From: Mycolicibacterium sp. CH28
Lineage (GTDB): Bacteria; Actinomycetota; Actinomycetes; Mycobacteriales; Mycobacteriaceae
Direction of reading: 5' to 3'
Assembly (NCBI RefSeq): GCF_004745805.1
Contig: NZ_SRLQ01000001.1
Location: 372,001-436,000 of the forward strand
DNA: 64,000 nucleotides
Position 1 is the stretch's first letter; each line of letters begins with the position of its first letter. Shown here piece after piece: positions 38,937 through 51,999 of this stretch. The position numbers were made by a program, and so were the translations under genes. The notes beneath the pieces were generated by a model. That model had not been told where the DNA came from. It saw only the letters and a program-made list of their open reading frames with translations, and did no database searches.

Positions 38937-39000
38937 TGCCACCATGGCTGGCTGGCGAAGCGGCCGTCCGGCCGCCCGCCGGGCCCGATTCACTCGTTCC

Positions 39001-39006
39001 TAGAAT
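39001..39006 (+). promoter_or_regulatory. -10 box of valS, leaderless arrangement
   Basis: TAGAAT ends six bases before the GTG start of valS at 39013, so transcription should begin at or next to the start codon. No -35 is recognisable. The lack of a ribosome binding site before the GTG agrees with leaderless translation. Confidence 0.6.
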
Positions 39007-39012
39007 TGACGG

Positions 39013-41660
<2,648 letters not shown>

Positions 41661-41664
<4 letters not shown>

Positions 41665-43073
41665 CCACACCTGAGCCGCCAACCCCGGACGAGATCGCCG
41701 CGCTGCTGCAGGTCGAGCACCTGCTCGACCAGCGCTGGCCGGAGACCAAGCTGGAGCCCAGCACGGCGCGGATCTCGGCGCTGATGGAGATGCTGGGCTC
41801 GCCGCAGCTCGGCTATCCGTGTATCCACATCGCCGGCACCAACGGCAAGACCTCGGTGGCCCGCATGGTCGACGCACTGTTGACCGCGTTCAGCCGGCGA
41901 ACCGGGCGTACTACCAGCCCGCACCTGCAGTCCGCGGTCGAGCGCATCGCCGTCGATAACGAGCCGCTCAGCCCGGCCCGCTACGTCGAGGTCTACCGGG
42001 AGATCGAGCCGTTCGTGCAGATGGTTGACGCGCAGTCGCAGGCCGGCGGCGGACCGGCGATGAGCAAGTTCGAGGTCCTGACGGCCATGGCCTTCGCCGC
42101 GTTCGCCGACGCGCCGGTGGACGTGGCCGTGGTGGAGGCCGGCATGGGCGGGCGCTGGGACGCCACCAACGTCGTGGATGCGCCGGTCGCGGTGATCACC
42201 CCGATCGGCATCGACCACGCCGAGTATCTCGGCGACACCATCGCCGAGATCGCCGGGGAGAAAGCCGGAATCATCGGCCCGCCGCGCGGTGAGCTGGTGC
42301 CCACCGACACCGTCGCCGTCATCGGCCGCCAGGCGCCCGAGGCGATGGAGGTGCTGCTGGCCCAGACCGTGCGCGCTGACGCCGCGGTGGCGCGCGAGGA
42401 CTCCGAGTTCGCGCTGCTGGGCCGCCAGGTCGCCGTCGGCGGGCAGGTGCTGCAGCTACAGGGCCTGGGCGGGGTGTACCCCGATGTCTTCCTGCCGCTG
42501 CACGGCGAACATCAGGCCCACAACGCCGCCGTGGCGCTGGCCGCCGTCGAGGCGTTCTTCGGCGCCGGCGCCGACCGGCAGCTCGACATCGAGCTGGTCC
42601 GCGCCGGCTTCGCGGCGGCGACCAGCCCCGGCCGGCTCGAGCGGATGCGCAGCGCACCGACGGTGTTCATCGACGCTGCACACAACCCGGCCGGCGCCGC
42701 CGCCCTGGCCGATGCGCTGGCCAGCGAGTTCGACTTCCGGTTCCTTGTCGGCGTGCTCAGCGTGCTGGGGGACAAGGACGTCACCGGCATCCTCACTGCC
42801 CTTGAGCCGGCGTTCGACCAGGTGGTGATCACGCACAACGGCTCCCCACGGGCGCTGGAGGTCGACGCGCTGGCCGCGCGGGCCGAGGAGATCTTCGGGC
42901 CCGACCGGGTGCTGCGTTCCGAGACCATGGCCGACGCCATCGAAACGGCGACCGCCCTGGTCGAGGACTCCGCGGCGGAGTCCGACGGGTTCTCCGGGGC
43001 CGGGATCGTCATCACCGGCTCGGTGATGACCGCGGGTGCGGCGCGCACCCTCTTCGGGAGGGATCCGGAATGA
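41661..43073 (+). CDS. folC: Folylpolyglutamate / dihydrofolate synthase
   Basis: A 470-residue Mur-ligase-family enzyme that adds glutamate to folates, and in bacteria often also makes dihydrofolate. The ATP loop [14 protein letters not shown] is near residue 55. The family signatures [15 protein letters not shown] and [26 protein letters not shown] follow, and the C-terminal domain begins around [11 protein letters not shown] 41661 overlaps valS; the stop overlaps the DUF4233 gene by four bases. Order matches M. tuberculosis Rv2448c-Rv2446c. Confidence 0.95.
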
Positions 43074-43471
43074 GCGACGACACGCCCGAGGTCGCCCCGC
43101 GGTCAGATCCGTGGAAGAGCTTTCGCGGCGTCATGGCCGGCACCCTGATCCTCGAGGCGATCGTCGTGCTGCTGGCCCTGCCGGTGGTGGGGCTGGTCGG
43201 CGGTGGGCTCACCGCCTGGTCGACGACCTACCTGGTGGGGTTCGCGGTCTTCCTCGTGCTGCTGTCCGGTGTGCAGGGCAAGCCGTGGGCCATCTGGCTG
43301 AACCTCGGAGTGCAGCTCTTGCTCGTCGCCGGGTTCGCCGTCTACCCCGCGGTGGGGTTCATCGGTGTGCTTTTCGTCCTGGTGTGGGGCGTCATCGCCT
43401 ACCTGCGGGCCGAGGTCTTGCGCAGGCAGCGCCGCGGTTTGCTGCCCGGACAGCAGCTACCCCCGGACTGA
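43070..43471 (+). CDS. DUF4233 small membrane protein
   Basis: A 133-residue protein with four hydrophobic helices (about 22-44, 47-68, 76-92, 94-112) and a basic C-terminus (EVLRRQRRGLLPG). It is the conserved actinobacterial membrane protein that follows folC, corresponding to M. tuberculosis Rv2446c. ATG 43070 is in the ATGA overlap with folC. Its function is unknown. Confidence 0.9.
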   Translation: MSDDTPEVAPRSDPWKSFRGVMAGTLILEAIVVLLALPVVGLVGGGLTAWSTTYLVGFAVFLVLLSGVQGKPWAIWLNLGVQLLLVAGFAVYPAVGFIGVLFVLVWGVIAYLRAEVLRRQRRGLLPGQQLPPD

Positions 43472-43478
43472 CGCTTCG

Positions 43479-44930
43479 GTGGCACCCGATGCTCCCGGCC
43501 GGACGATCCTGCTCGGGCATCCCGTCGGGCTGGCCAATCTCCTCGGAATCGAGCTTTGGGAGCGTTTCTCGTTCTACGGGATGCTGACCCTCCTCGGCTA
43601 CTACCTCTATTACTCGGTTGCCGACGGGGGACTGGGGCTACCGAGGAGCGTCGCCCTGGGCGTCGTCGGCGCCTACGGCGGCACGGTTTACCTGGCGACC
43701 ATTGCTGGCGGCTGGATCGCCGACCGGGTGCTCGGCATGGAACGCACCGTCTTCTACGGCGGCGTTGGCGTCATGCTCGGTCACGTCGCCCTGGCGCTGC
43801 TGCCCGGATTGTCCGGTGTCGCGGCCGGCCTTGGGCTGGTCGCGGTCGGCTCGGGTGCACTCAAGGCCAACACCGCTGCGCTGCTGGGCACCCTGTACGA
43901 ACGCGACGACCCGCGGCGCGACGGCGGATTCACCTTCTTCTATTTCGGGGCCAACGTGGGGGCGCTCCTCGGTCCGCTGATCACCGGCATGCTGCAGACC
44001 CGGGTGGGTTTTCACTACGGGTTCGGCGCCGCCGCCATCGGGATGACCGCCGGGCTGGTGCAATACACCGTCTACCGCCGCAATCTCGCCACGGCGGTGC
44101 GCGGCCCGCTCAACCCGCTACCGCGCGGCAGCTACGGGCGGCTCGCCGCGGTGGTGCTTGCAGTGGTGGCCGTCATCGTCGGATCGTTCGCCACCGGACT
44201 GGTCAGCCTGGCCCACGTCCCGCAGGTCATCACCGCCGTCCTGGTCGCCGCGTCGGTCGGCTACTTCACCGTGCTGCTGACCAGTCCACGGGTGGCCGGT
44301 GCCGAGCGTTCCCGGGTCGTTGCCTTCATCCCGCTGTTCCTGGCCAACGTGGTGTTCGCCACGCTGTTCCAGCAGATCTTCACGGTGTTGGCGGTCTACT
44401 CCGCCGAACGGATGAATTGGTCGCTGTTCGGCTGGATCGCGCCACCCTCAGCGGTCGCCTCGGTGGAGCCGGTGTGGCTGATCCTGTTCGCACCGGTGTT
44501 CGCGGTGATGTGGACCAAGTTGGGCTCGCGCGCCCCGTCGACTCCCCGAAAGGTCGCCTACGGCGTGATCGGCATCGGTGTCACGTTCTTGTTGTTCGTC
44601 CCGCTTTCCGGCACGCCGGGCCACTCGGTGCCGGCGCTGGCGGTGGCGGCCATCATGATCCCCGCCGCGATGTCGGAACTGATGCTGGCGCCGATCGGGC
44701 TGTCGGTGACCACGCAGCTGGCGCCGCCGGCGTTCCGGGGTCAGATGATGGCGCTCTACTTCTTCTCGGTGGGGTTGGGGACGTCGATGTCAGGTCTGCT
44801 CGCCCGCTTCTACGACCCGGCCGACGAGCTGGCCTATTTCGGGATCAGCGGCACGGCCGCTGTCGTCGCCGGCGCGATCGTATTCGCGCTCGCCCCAAGG
44901 ATCAGTCGGCTGATGAACGGCGTGCACTGA
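43479..44930 (+). CDS. POT/PTR2-family proton-dependent peptide transporter
   Basis: A 483-residue major-facilitator protein with about 14 hydrophobic segments. The family-defining proton-coupling motif ExxERFxFYG is visible as [11 protein letters not shown] near residue 28, followed by [20 protein letters not shown] (second PTR2 signature) near residue 150. It imports di- or tripeptides with protons across the inner membrane. GTG 43479 begins seven bases after the DUF4233 stop but lacks a clear ribosome binding site. As I recall it, this gene is not between Rv2446c and ndk in M. tuberculosis. Confidence 0.88.
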   Translation: MAPDAPGRTILLGHPVGLANLLGIELWERFSFYGMLTLLGYYLYYSVADGGLGLPRSVALGVVGAYGGTVYLATIAGGWIADRVLGMERTVFYGGVGVMLGHVALALLPGLSGVAAGLGLVAVGSGALKANTAALLGTLYERDDPRRDGGFTFFYFGANVGALLGPLITGMLQTRVGFHYGFGAAAIGMTAGLVQYTVYRRNLATAVRGPLNPLPRGSYGRLAAVVLAVVAVIVGSFATGLVSLAHVPQVITAVLVAASVGYFTVLLTSPRVAGAERSRVVAFIPLFLANVVFATLFQQIFTVLAVYSAERMNWSLFGWIAPPSAVASVEPVWLILFAPVFAVMWTKLGSRAPSTPRKVAYGVIGIGVTFLLFVPLSGTPGHSVPALAVAAIMIPAAMSELMLAPIGLSVTTQLAPPAFRGQMMALYFFSVGLGTSMSGLLARFYDPADELAYFGISGTAAVVAGAIVFALAPRISRLMNGVH

Positions 44931-44975
44931 CGGGCGATCGGAAGCTGGGTGGGAAACCGGTTCACCCGGGTGGGA

Positions 44976-44981
44976 TACGCT
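44976..44981 (+). promoter_or_regulatory. -10 box of ndk, leaderless arrangement
   Basis: TACGCT in the context GGGATACGCT lies seven bases before the GTG start at 44989, where transcription should start. There is no ribosome binding site, consistent with a leaderless mRNA. No convincing -35 is seen. Confidence 0.55.
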
Positions 44982-44988
44982 GTGCGCC

Positions 44989-45399
44989 GTGACGGAGCGG
45001 ACCCTTGTTCTCATCAAGCCTGACGGTGTCGAGCGACGGGTGATCGGCGAGATCATCAGCCGAATCGAACGCAAGGGCCTGACCATCGCGGCCCTGGAAC
45101 TCAAGCAGGTCGGTGATGATCTGGCTCGTGCGCACTACGCCGAGCATGAGGGCAAGCCGTTCTTCGGCTCACTGCTGGAGTTCATCACCTCCGGCGCGGT
45201 GGTGGCGGCGATCCTGGAGGGACCCCGCGCGGTCGCGGCTTTCCGCCAGCTCGCCGGTGGCACCGACCCGGTCGAGAAGGCCACTCCAGGCACGATCCGC
45301 GGCGACTTCGGCCTCGAGACTCAGTTCAACCTCGTGCATGGTTCGGACTCCCCGGAGTCCGCAGAGCGCGAGATCGCGCTCTGGTTCCCCGGTCGCTGA
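44989..45399 (+). CDS. ndk: Nucleoside diphosphate kinase
   Basis: A 136-residue cytosolic enzyme that moves the gamma phosphate between nucleoside di- and triphosphates. [18 protein letters not shown] opens the protein. The catalytic His is in [16 protein letters not shown] near residue 117, and the length matches the family. It has its own predicted promoter and sits just before rne as in M. tuberculosis Rv2445c. Confidence 0.97.
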   Translation: MTERTLVLIKPDGVERRVIGEIISRIERKGLTIAALELKQVGDDLARAHYAEHEGKPFFGSLLEFITSGAVVAAILEGPRAVAAFRQLAGGTDPVEKATPGTIRGDFGLETQFNLVHGSDSPESAEREIALWFPGR

Positions 45400-45444
45400 C
45401 GCGCCTTGCCGCGCCACTGGGTCCGAACCGGCCCCGTGGTGTGG

Positions 45445-45482
45445 GATACTGATGCCGGATGCGCCCGTAAAGGCGCATCCGG
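45445..45482 (+). promoter_or_regulatory. rne promoter -10 and 5'-end hairpin
   Basis: GATACT (45445-45450) is a good -10. A perfect 11-bp stem (CCGGATGCGCC 45455-45465 with GGCGCATCCGG 45472-45482, six-base loop) begins five bases later, so it would form at the extreme 5' end of the rne mRNA. RNase E prefers single-stranded 5' ends, so this hairpin should affect the turnover of its own message. Confidence 0.55.
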
Positions 45483-45605
45483 ATGAAGACTCAAAGACGT
45501 GCGCGACCACCCCAATAGCGGTGCGGCGCGGACCGTCCACAGCCGTCATTCAGCCAGGCACCGATCGTGTTCGCGACGAGCCGTTCGGAGCGAGACCATA
45601 AATAA

Positions 45606-45628
45606 GCCCGGGGGGAAGTAACCCGGGC
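45606..45628 (+). ncRNA. Second hairpin in the rne leader
   Basis: GCCCGGG (45606-45612) pairs with CCCGGGC (45622-45628) around a nine-base loop, 65 bases before the start codon. An AT-rich stretch (ATAAATAAG) just before it is a possible RNase E cleavage site. Leader-based autoregulation is known for E. coli rne; here it is inference. Confidence 0.4.
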
Positions 45629-45692
45629 ACATAGCGGAAGCCCTCGCGTGGCCGCGTCGATCAGGACGCGCCCGGGGGCTCAAGGAGACTAC

Positions 45693-48587
45693 GTGGCCCA
45701 CGATGACTTCAATCAGGATCTACCCGAAACGCCCAGCGAACCGCAGTGGGTTGCCCCTGCCGCGCCGGCGGTCGAGGATCTGCCTGCCCGCCTGAGGGTG
45801 CATTCGCTGGCTCGGGTTCTCGGCACGACCAGCAGGCGGGTGCTCGATGCCCTGAGCGAACTGGACGGCCGCACTCGTAGCGCCCAGTCCAGCGTCGATC
45901 GCACCGATGCGGTGCGGGTCCGCGACGTCCTGGCGGCCGGTTCGGAGGCCAGCGCTGACGCCCCGCCGCCCGCCGTGGAGCCCCCGGCTCCGGTGGAACC
46001 CGTGGCCACCATTGCTGAAGCCGAAGCTGAAGCTGAGGCCATTTCTGAGCCCGAGGTCGAGGTCAGTGAGGTCATCGAGGAGACCACTGAGCCGGAGTCC
46101 CGCCTGATCCTGGAGACCGTCGCCGTCGAGCCGGCGGCGTACATGCCGCTGTTTGTCGCCCCGCAGCCTGTCGCAGCAGAACCCGACGACGACGCCGACG
46201 ACGAGGACGAGGACGAGGACGAGGAATCCGCCGCCGACAGCGACGGCGACCAGTCCGAACGGCCCGCCAACCGGCGCCGTCGCCGCGGTCGCCGTGGCCG
46301 TGGCCGTGGCCGTGGCGAGCAGGGCGGTCCGGACGCCGAGGACGGTGAGGACACGGAGCCTGCAGAGGGCGCCGAGGAGACCTCCGAAGCCGGCGAGGAA
46401 GCCGAAAACGACGAGGACAACGGCGACGACGAGTCGGCGACCGGTGAGGCCGCCACCCGGCGGCGTCGCCGACGCAGGCGCCGCAAGTCCGGTGGCGGTG
46501 AGGACGGCGAGTCCGGGTCGACCGACGATCCGCCGAACACCGTCGTGCACGAGCGACCGCCGCGCAGCGCCAAGGAGCGCGACCCGGATGCGATTCAGGG
46601 CATCAGCGGATCGACCCGGCTAGAGGCCAAGCGCCAGCGCCGTCGCGACGGCCGCGACGCCGGGCGTCGCCGCCCGCCGATCCTGTCCGAGGCCGAGTTC
46701 CTGGCCCGCCGCGAGGCGGTCGACCGCGTCATGGTGGTGCGGGACAAGGTCCGCACCGAGCCACCGCATGAGGGTGCCCGTTACACCCAGATCGCCGTCA
46801 TGGAGGACGGTGTCGTCGTCGAGCACTTCGTGACCTCGGCGGCGTCCGCGTCGCTGGTGGGCAACATCTACCTGGGCATCGTGCAGAACGTGCTCCCCTC
46901 GATGGAGGCCGCGTTCGTAGACATCGGCCGGGGCCGCAACGGTGTGCTCTACGCCGGTGAGGTGAACTGGGAGGCCGCCGGCCTGGGCGGTGCTCAGCGC
47001 AAGATTGAGCAGGCCCTCAAGCCGGGCGACTATGTCGTCGTCCAGGTCAGCAAGGATCCGGTTGGGCACAAGGGTGCGCGACTGACCACCCAGGTATCGC
47101 TGGCCGGGCGTTACCTCGTCTACGTGCCGGGTGCGTCCTCGACCGGCATCAGCCGCAAGCTGCCCGACACCGAGCGGCAGCGGCTCAAGGAGATCCTGCG
47201 CGACGTCGTGACCGACGACGCCGGTGTCATCATCCGCACCGCGTCGGAGGGCGTGAAGGAAGAGGACATCCGCGGCGACGTCAACCGGCTGCAGGAACGC
47301 TGGAACGCGATCGCCGCGAAGGCCGAGGAGATCAAGGGCAAGGCGGCCGGTGCCGCGGTCGCGCTCTACGAAGAGCCCGACGTGCTGGTCAAGGTGATCC
47401 GCGATCTGTTCAACGAGGACTTCTCCGGCCTGATCGTCTCCGGCGACGACGCCTGGGAGACCATCAACACTTACGTCGAATCGGTTGCGCCGGAACTGGT
47501 TTCGAAGCTCAGGAAGTACGACCCGCCGGGCGGTCCTGGTGGCCCCGACGTGTTCGCGGTGCATCGCATCGAGGAGCAGTTGGCCAAGGCGATGGACCGC
47601 AAGGTGTGGCTGCCCTCGGGCGGCACCCTGGTGATCGACCGCACCGAGGCGATGACGGTCGTCGACGTCAACACCGGCAAGTTCACCGGCGCGGGCGGCA
47701 ACCTGGAGCAGACCGTCACCAAGAACAACCTCGAAGCGGCCGAGGAGATCGTGCGTCAGCTGCGACTGCGCGATATCGGCGGCATCGTGGTGATCGACTT
47801 CATCGACATGGTGCTGGAGTCCAACCGCGATCTGGTGTTGCGGCGGCTGACCGAGGCGCTGGGCCGGGACCGGACCCGCCATCAGGTGTCCGAGGTGACC
47901 TCGCTGGGCCTGGTGCAGCTGACCCGTAAGCGGCTGGGCACCGGCTTGGTGGAAGCGTTCTCGACGACGTGCACCCACTGCGCCGGCCGCGGCATCGTGT
48001 TGCATGCCGACCCGGTCGACACCGCGACGGCAGTGGCGCGCAAGGCGGAGCCGGGCAGCGGCCGGCGTGGGAAACGGGGTAAGAAGGTCCGCGTCGACGA
48101 GCCTGCGGTCACCCGGGTGCCCGTGCACGTCCCTGGTGAGCATCCGATGTTCAAGGCAATGGCGGCATCCGTCGGCAGGCCCGAAGACGAGGAGCTGGCC
48201 GACGAGGAGCTGGCCGACGAACTCGAGCGGGAATCGGTGGTCGAGCAGCACACCGAGGCCGCCGAAGAGGGCTTCGAGGAGGTGTCCGAGGAGGACTTGG
48301 ACGACGTCGACGAAGACGAGTCCGAGGATGACGAGTCCGAGGATGACGATGAGATCGACGTCGACCTGGACGAGGATGATGAGGACCTCGACGAGGACGA
48401 CGACGAGATTGAAGACGAGGAAGACGACGACGAAGATGACGACGAGGACGACCTCGACGATGAGGACGAGGCGGACTCCGACGGCTACCATGCCGACCGC
48501 GCGGTCGTGACTTCGGCCCCAGCAGTGCAGGTAGGCAGGCCCCGGCGACGCGCCGCGGCCCGCCCGGCCGGCCCGCCGACCTCGTGA
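45693..48587 (+). CDS. rne: Ribonuclease E/G
   Basis: A 964-residue endoribonuclease that drives mRNA decay and rRNA processing. The N-terminal region (1-~300) has the small [21 protein letters not shown] motif, then long acidic stretches and an RGRGRG patch that may bind RNA or partners. The S1 RNA-binding domain is near 365-450, the DNase-I-like catalytic core carries [11 protein letters not shown] and IVVIDFIDM with the metal-binding Asp residues, and the zinc-link is CTHC near 760. The last ~130 residues are almost pure Asp/Glu. GTG 45693 has AAGGAG six bases before it. This organisation, with the catalytic core in the middle, is typical of actinobacterial RNase E. Confidence 0.96.
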   Translation: MAHDDFNQDLPETPSEPQWVAPAAPAVEDLPARLRVHSLARVLGTTSRRVLDALSELDGRTRSAQSSVDRTDAVRVRDVLAAGSEASADAPPPAVEPPAPVEPVATIAEAEAEAEAISEPEVEVSEVIEETTEPESRLILETVAVEPAAYMPLFVAPQPVAAEPDDDADDEDEDEDEESAADSDGDQSERPANRRRRRGRRGRGRGRGEQGGPDAEDGEDTEPAEGAEETSEAGEEAENDEDNGDDESATGEAATRRRRRRRRRKSGGGEDGESGSTDDPPNTVVHERPPRSAKERDPDAIQGISGSTRLEAKRQRRRDGRDAGRRRPPILSEAEFLARREAVDRVMVVRDKVRTEPPHEGARYTQIAVMEDGVVVEHFVTSAASASLVGNIYLGIVQNVLPSMEAAFVDIGRGRNGVLYAGEVNWEAAGLGGAQRKIEQALKPGDYVVVQVSKDPVGHKGARLTTQVSLAGRYLVYVPGASSTGISRKLPDTERQRLKEILRDVVTDDAGVIIRTASEGVKEEDIRGDVNRLQERWNAIAAKAEEIKGKAAGAAVALYEEPDVLVKVIRDLFNEDFSGLIVSGDDAWETINTYVESVAPELVSKLRKYDPPGGPGGPDVFAVHRIEEQLAKAMDRKVWLPSGGTLVIDRTEAMTVVDVNTGKFTGAGGNLEQTVTKNNLEAAEEIVRQLRLRDIGGIVVIDFIDMVLESNRDLVLRRLTEALGRDRTRHQVSEVTSLGLVQLTRKRLGTGLVEAFSTTCTHCAGRGIVLHADPVDTATAVARKAEPGSGRRGKRGKKVRVDEPAVTRVPVHVPGEHPMFKAMAASVGRPEDEELADEELADELERESVVEQHTEAAEEGFEEVSEEDLDDVDEDESEDDESEDDDEIDVDLDEDDEDLDEDDDEIEDEEDDDEDDDEDDLDDEDEADSDGYHADRAVVTSAPAVQVGRPRRRAAARPAGPPTS

Positions 48588-48610
48588 TGACCGGCAGTTG
48601 GGCTGGCGGT

Positions 48611-48640
48611 TTGACCCTCCCGGTGCTGGTCACGTAACCT
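48611..48640 (+). promoter_or_regulatory. Promoter of rplU-rpmA
   Basis: TTGACC (48611-48616), 18 bp, then TAACCT (48635-48640) is a good mycobacterial SigA-type promoter inside the 169-bp gap after rne. The leader would be about 110 bases, room for ribosomal-protein autoregulation, though I see no defined binding structure. Confidence 0.6.
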
Positions 48641-48756
48641 TGAGCAGTTGTCGCCAGGCGTCCGACGCCGGTGGCAGTGGGCACAAGATCCCGCACCCCA
48701 AGACCCGCGCACGCAGCTTCGGTTAGCGCGCGCCCGCAGAGCAAGGCAAAGGACAG

Positions 48757-49068
48757 ATGGCGACGTACGCAATCGTCAAGACCGGCGGCAAGCAGTACAA
48801 GGTTGCCGTCGGCGACATAGTCAAGGTTGAGAAGATCGAGATCGAGGCCGGCGGTTCGGTGTCGCTTCCCGTCGCGCTCGTCGTCGACGGTGCCAAGGTG
48901 ACCACCGACGCCGCCGATCTGGCCAAGGTGTCGGTGACCGGTGAGGTCCTCGAGCACACCAAGGGCCCCAAGATCCGCATCCACAAGTTCAAGAACAAGA
49001 GCGGTTACCACAAGCGGCAGGGTCACCGTCAGCCGCTGACCGTGCTCAAGGTCACCGGGATCAAGTAG
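48757..49068 (+). CDS. rplU: Ribosomal protein L21
   Basis: A 103-residue protein of the large ribosomal subunit that binds 23S r[28 protein letters not shown] at the N-terminus and [24 protein letters not shown] at the C-terminus are diagnostic. It lies 19 bases before rpmA in the usual rplU-rpmA-obg order. Confidence 0.98.
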   Translation: MATYAIVKTGGKQYKVAVGDIVKVEKIEIEAGGSVSLPVALVVDGAKVTTDAADLAKVSVTGEVLEHTKGPKIRIHKFKNKSGYHKRQGHRQPLTVLKVTGIK

Positions 49069-49087
49069 CGACAGGGAGCGAACAGAC

Positions 49088-49351
49088 ATGGCACATAAGA
49101 AGGGCGCTTCCAGCTCACGCAACGGTCGCGAATCCAACGCCCAGCGACTCGGCGTCAAGCGGTTCGGTGGCGAGGTCGTCAAGGCCGGCGCGATCATCGT
49201 CCGCCAGCGCGGCACTCACTTCCACCCCGGCGTGAACGTCGGCCGCGGTGGCGACGACACCCTGTTCGCCACGGCGCCGGGCGCCGTGGAGTTCGGTGTC
49301 AAGCGCGGTCGCAAGACCGTCAACATCGTCCGCGTCGCCCGACCGGAGTAG
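49088..49351 (+). CDS. rpmA: Ribosomal protein L27
   Basis: An 87-residue large-subunit protein whose N-terminus reaches the peptidyl transferase centre. [27 protein letters not shown] and [17 protein letters not shown] [13 protein letters not shown] are diagnostic. There is no N-terminal extension of the kind processed in Firmicutes. It is separated from obg by a gap with a long inverted repeat. Confidence 0.98.
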   Translation: MAHKKGASSSRNGRESNAQRLGVKRFGGEVVKAGAIIVRQRGTHFHPGVNVGRGGDDTLFATAPGAVEFGVKRGRKTVNIVRVARPE

Positions 49352-49363
49352 GTCTTAATTTCG

Positions 49364-49419
49364 CGAGTGTGTACCCACTGCGAGATTGAGACCGACTTCT
49401 CGCAGCAGGCACACACTCG
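49364..49419 (+). repeat. Long imperfect inverted repeat between rpmA and obg
   Basis: The 22-base arm at 49364-49385 (beginning CGAGTGTGT, ending CTGCGAGA) pairs with 49398-49419 with three mismatches, two of which can form G-U pairs in RNA. The loop is 12 bases. It ends 20 bases before the obg start. It could be a terminator, an RNA-processing or stability element, or one copy of a dispersed palindromic repeat. Confidence 0.7.
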
Positions 49420-49439
49420 ACGAATGAAAGGACTCTCCG

Positions 49440-50888
49440 ATGCCCCGGTTCGTCGACCGCGTCGTCATCCACGCCCACGCCGGTAACGGCGGTCACGGGT
49501 GCGCGTCAGTACACCGCGAGAAGTTCAAACCACTCGGTGGTCCCGACGGCGGTAACGGCGGTCGCGGCGGCAGCGTCGTGTTGGTCGTCGACCCTCAGGT
49601 CCACACCCTGCTCGACTTCCACTTCCACCCCAACGTGGTGGCGCCGTCCGGCAAGCAGGGGATGGGCAGCAATCGCGACGGGGCCAACGGGTCCGATCTC
49701 GAGGTCAGGGTGCCCGACGGCACCGTCGTGCTCGATGACAGCGGTCGCATGCTGGCCGATCTGGTCGGCGCCGGCACTCGGTTCGTGGCCGCCGAGGGCG
49801 GTCGTGGCGGGCTGGGCAACGCCGCCTTGGCGTCCCGGGCGCGCAAGGCTCCCGGTTTCGCACTGCTGGGTGAGAAGGGCGCCGAGCGCGAACTCACCCT
49901 GGAGCTCAAGACCGTCGCCGACGTCGGATTGGTCGGGTTTCCCTCGGCGGGTAAATCGTCATTGGTGTCGGCCATTTCGGCGGCCAAGCCCAAGATCGCC
50001 GACTACCCGTTCACCACATTGGTGCCCAACCTCGGCGTCGTGTCGGCCGGCGAGCACACGTTCACCGTCGCCGACGTGCCTGGCTTGATCCCCGGCGCAT
50101 CGCAGGGCCGCGGTCTGGGGCTGGATTTCCTTCGTCACATCGAACGCTGCGCGCTGCTGGTGCACGTCGTCGATTGCGCGACCCTGGAACCGGGTCGCGA
50201 CCCGATCTCCGATATCGACGCGCTCGAGGCGGAACTGGCTGCGTATCGGCCCACCCTGCAAGGGGATTCGACACTGGGCGACCTCGCCGACCGGCCCCGC
50301 GCGGTGGTGTTGAACAAGATCGATGTCCCCGAGGCCAGGGAGCTGGCCGACTTCGTCCGCCCCGAGGTCGAGAAGCGCGGCTGGCCGGTGTTCGAGGTGT
50401 CGACGGTGAGCCGGGAAGGTCTGCGCGAGTTGGCCTTCGCGCTGTGGGACATGGTGGCCGCCTACCAGGCCGCTCAACCCGAGCTGGTTCCGCGCCGCCC
50501 GGTCATCCGGCCGGTTCCGGTCGACCAATCGGGATTCACCGTCGAGCCCGACGATGCGAACCCGGGCGGTTTCGTGGTGCGCGGCGTGCGCCCCGAACGT
50601 TGGATCGCCCAGACCGACTTCGAAAACGACGAAGCCGTCGGCTACCTCGGTGACCGGCTGGCCCGGCTCGGGGTGGAAGACGAACTATTGCGGCGGGGTG
50701 CCAAGGCCGGCTGCGCCGTCACCATCGGTGACATGACCTTCGACTGGGAACCGCAGACACCCGCCGGTATCGACGTCACACCCACCGGCCGGGGTACCGA
50801 TGCCCGGCTGGAGCGCAACGACCGCATCGGTGCGGCCGAACGCAAGGAGGCCCGCCGCCAGCGTCGTGAGCACGAGGGCGAGGCGTGA
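49440..50888 (+). CDS. obg: GTPase Obg (CgtA)
   Basis: A 482-residue ribosome-associated GTPase involved in 50S assembly and stress control. It has the glycine-rich Obg fold ([29 protein letters not shown]), then a G domain with P-loop [14 protein letters not shown] near residue 165, switch [30 protein letters not shown] and NKIDV, and the OCT domain (residues ~350-430). A basic tail ends the protein. ATG 49440 has GAAAGGA upstream. The stop overlaps proB by four bases. Confidence 0.97.
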   Translation: MPRFVDRVVIHAHAGNGGHGCASVHREKFKPLGGPDGGNGGRGGSVVLVVDPQVHTLLDFHFHPNVVAPSGKQGMGSNRDGANGSDLEVRVPDGTVVLDDSGRMLADLVGAGTRFVAAEGGRGGLGNAALASRARKAPGFALLGEKGAERELTLELKTVADVGLVGFPSAGKSSLVSAISAAKPKIADYPFTTLVPNLGVVSAGEHTFTVADVPGLIPGASQGRGLGLDFLRHIERCALLVHVVDCATLEPGRDPISDIDALEAELAAYRPTLQGDSTLGDLADRPRAVVLNKIDVPEARELADFVRPEVEKRGWPVFEVSTVSREGLRELAFALWDMVAAYQAAQPELVPRRPVIRPVPVDQSGFTVEPDDANPGGFVVRGVRPERWIAQTDFENDEAVGYLGDRLARLGVEDELLRRGAKAGCAVTIGDMTFDWEPQTPAGIDVTPTGRGTDARLERNDRIGAAERKEARRQRREHEGEA

Positions 50889-51985
50889 GCCAGTACCGTG
50901 ACGCCGTCCGCGCGGCCCGCAGCGTTGTGGTCAAGATCGGCACCACCGCACTGACCACGAAGGCCGGTCTGTTCGACGCCGGTCGGCTGGCCAAGCTCGT
51001 CGACGCGATCGAGGCGCGGATGCAGGCCGGCTCGGATGTCGTCATCGTCTCCTCGGGTGCGATCGCCGCCGGTATCGAGCCGCTGGGCCTGAACCGGCGC
51101 CCGACCGACCTGGCCACCAAGCAGGCCGCGGCCAGCGTCGGGCAGGTGGCTCTGGTCAACGCGTGGAGCGCGGCGTTCGGGCGGTATGACCGCACCGTCG
51201 GTCAGGTGTTGCTGACCGCGCACGACATCTCCATGCGGGTGCAGCACACCAACGCTCAGCGCACGCTGGACCGGCTGCGGGCGCTGCATGCGGTGGCGAT
51301 CGTCAACGAGAACGACACGGTGGCCACCAACGAGATCCGATTCGGTGACAACGACCGGCTCTCGGCGTTGGTGGCCCACCTGGTCGGTGCTGACGCCCTG
51401 GTCCTGCTCTCCGATATCGACGGGCTCTACGACGCCGATCCCCGTAAAGCCGACGCGCGTTTCATCCCCGAGGTAACCGGCCCGGACGATCTCGACGGGG
51501 TGGTGGCCGGACGGGGCAGTGCACTGGGCACCGGCGGTATGCGCTCGAAGCTGTCCTCGGCGCTGCTGGCCGCCGACGCCGGGGTGCCGGTGCTGCTGGC
51601 CGCCGCCGATGATGCCGCGGCGGCGCTGACCGACGCCTCGGTGGGCACGGTGTTCGCGCCGCGGCCCGACCGGATGTCGGCGCGGCGGTTCTGGGTGCGC
51701 TACGCCGCCGAAGCCTCGGGCGCGCTGACGCTCGACGCCGGCGCGGTACGTGCGGTGGTCAAACAGCGGCGCTCGCTATTGCCCGCCGGGATCACCGGGG
51801 TGTCGGGCCGGTTCTTCGGAGGGGACGTCGTCGAGCTGCGCGACCCGGATGCCGAGATGGTCGGGCGCGGCGTGGTCGCCTACGACGCCACCGAGCTGGC
51901 GACCATGATCGGCCGCTCCACGGCGGATCTGCCGGCCGAGATGCGCCGTCCCGCAGTGCATGCCGACGACCTGGTTGCCGTCTGA
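50885..51985 (+). CDS. proB: Glutamate 5-kinase
   Basis: A 366-residue enzyme that phosphorylates glutamate in the first step of proline synthesis. The amino-acid-kinase domain has [10 protein letters not shown] at the N-terminus, VSSGAIAAG near residue 57 and [17 protein letters not shown] near residue 140. The C-terminal ~90 residues form a PUA domain ([29 protein letters not shown]). GTG 50885 overlaps obg. proA is not next to it in this window. Confidence 0.96.
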   Translation: MSQYRDAVRAARSVVVKIGTTALTTKAGLFDAGRLAKLVDAIEARMQAGSDVVIVSSGAIAAGIEPLGLNRRPTDLATKQAAASVGQVALVNAWSAAFGRYDRTVGQVLLTAHDISMRVQHTNAQRTLDRLRALHAVAIVNENDTVATNEIRFGDNDRLSALVAHLVGADALVLLSDIDGLYDADPRKADARFIPEVTGPDDLDGVVAGRGSALGTGGMRSKLSSALLAADAGVPVLLAAADDAAAALTDASVGTVFAPRPDRMSARRFWVRYAAEASGALTLDAGAVRAVVKQRRSLLPAGITGVSGRFFGGDVVELRDPDAEMVGRGVVAYDATELATMIGRSTADLPAEMRRPAVHADDLVAV

Positions 51986-51999
51986 CCGGCTAGCGCTGC

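Noticed and set aside
46620..48491. 623-residue antisense frame starting with a strongly hydrophobic, membrane-like N-terminus
   Set aside because: The hydrophobic run is only the complement of the Asp/Glu codons of the RNase E tail (GAC/GAG read backward give Val/Leu).
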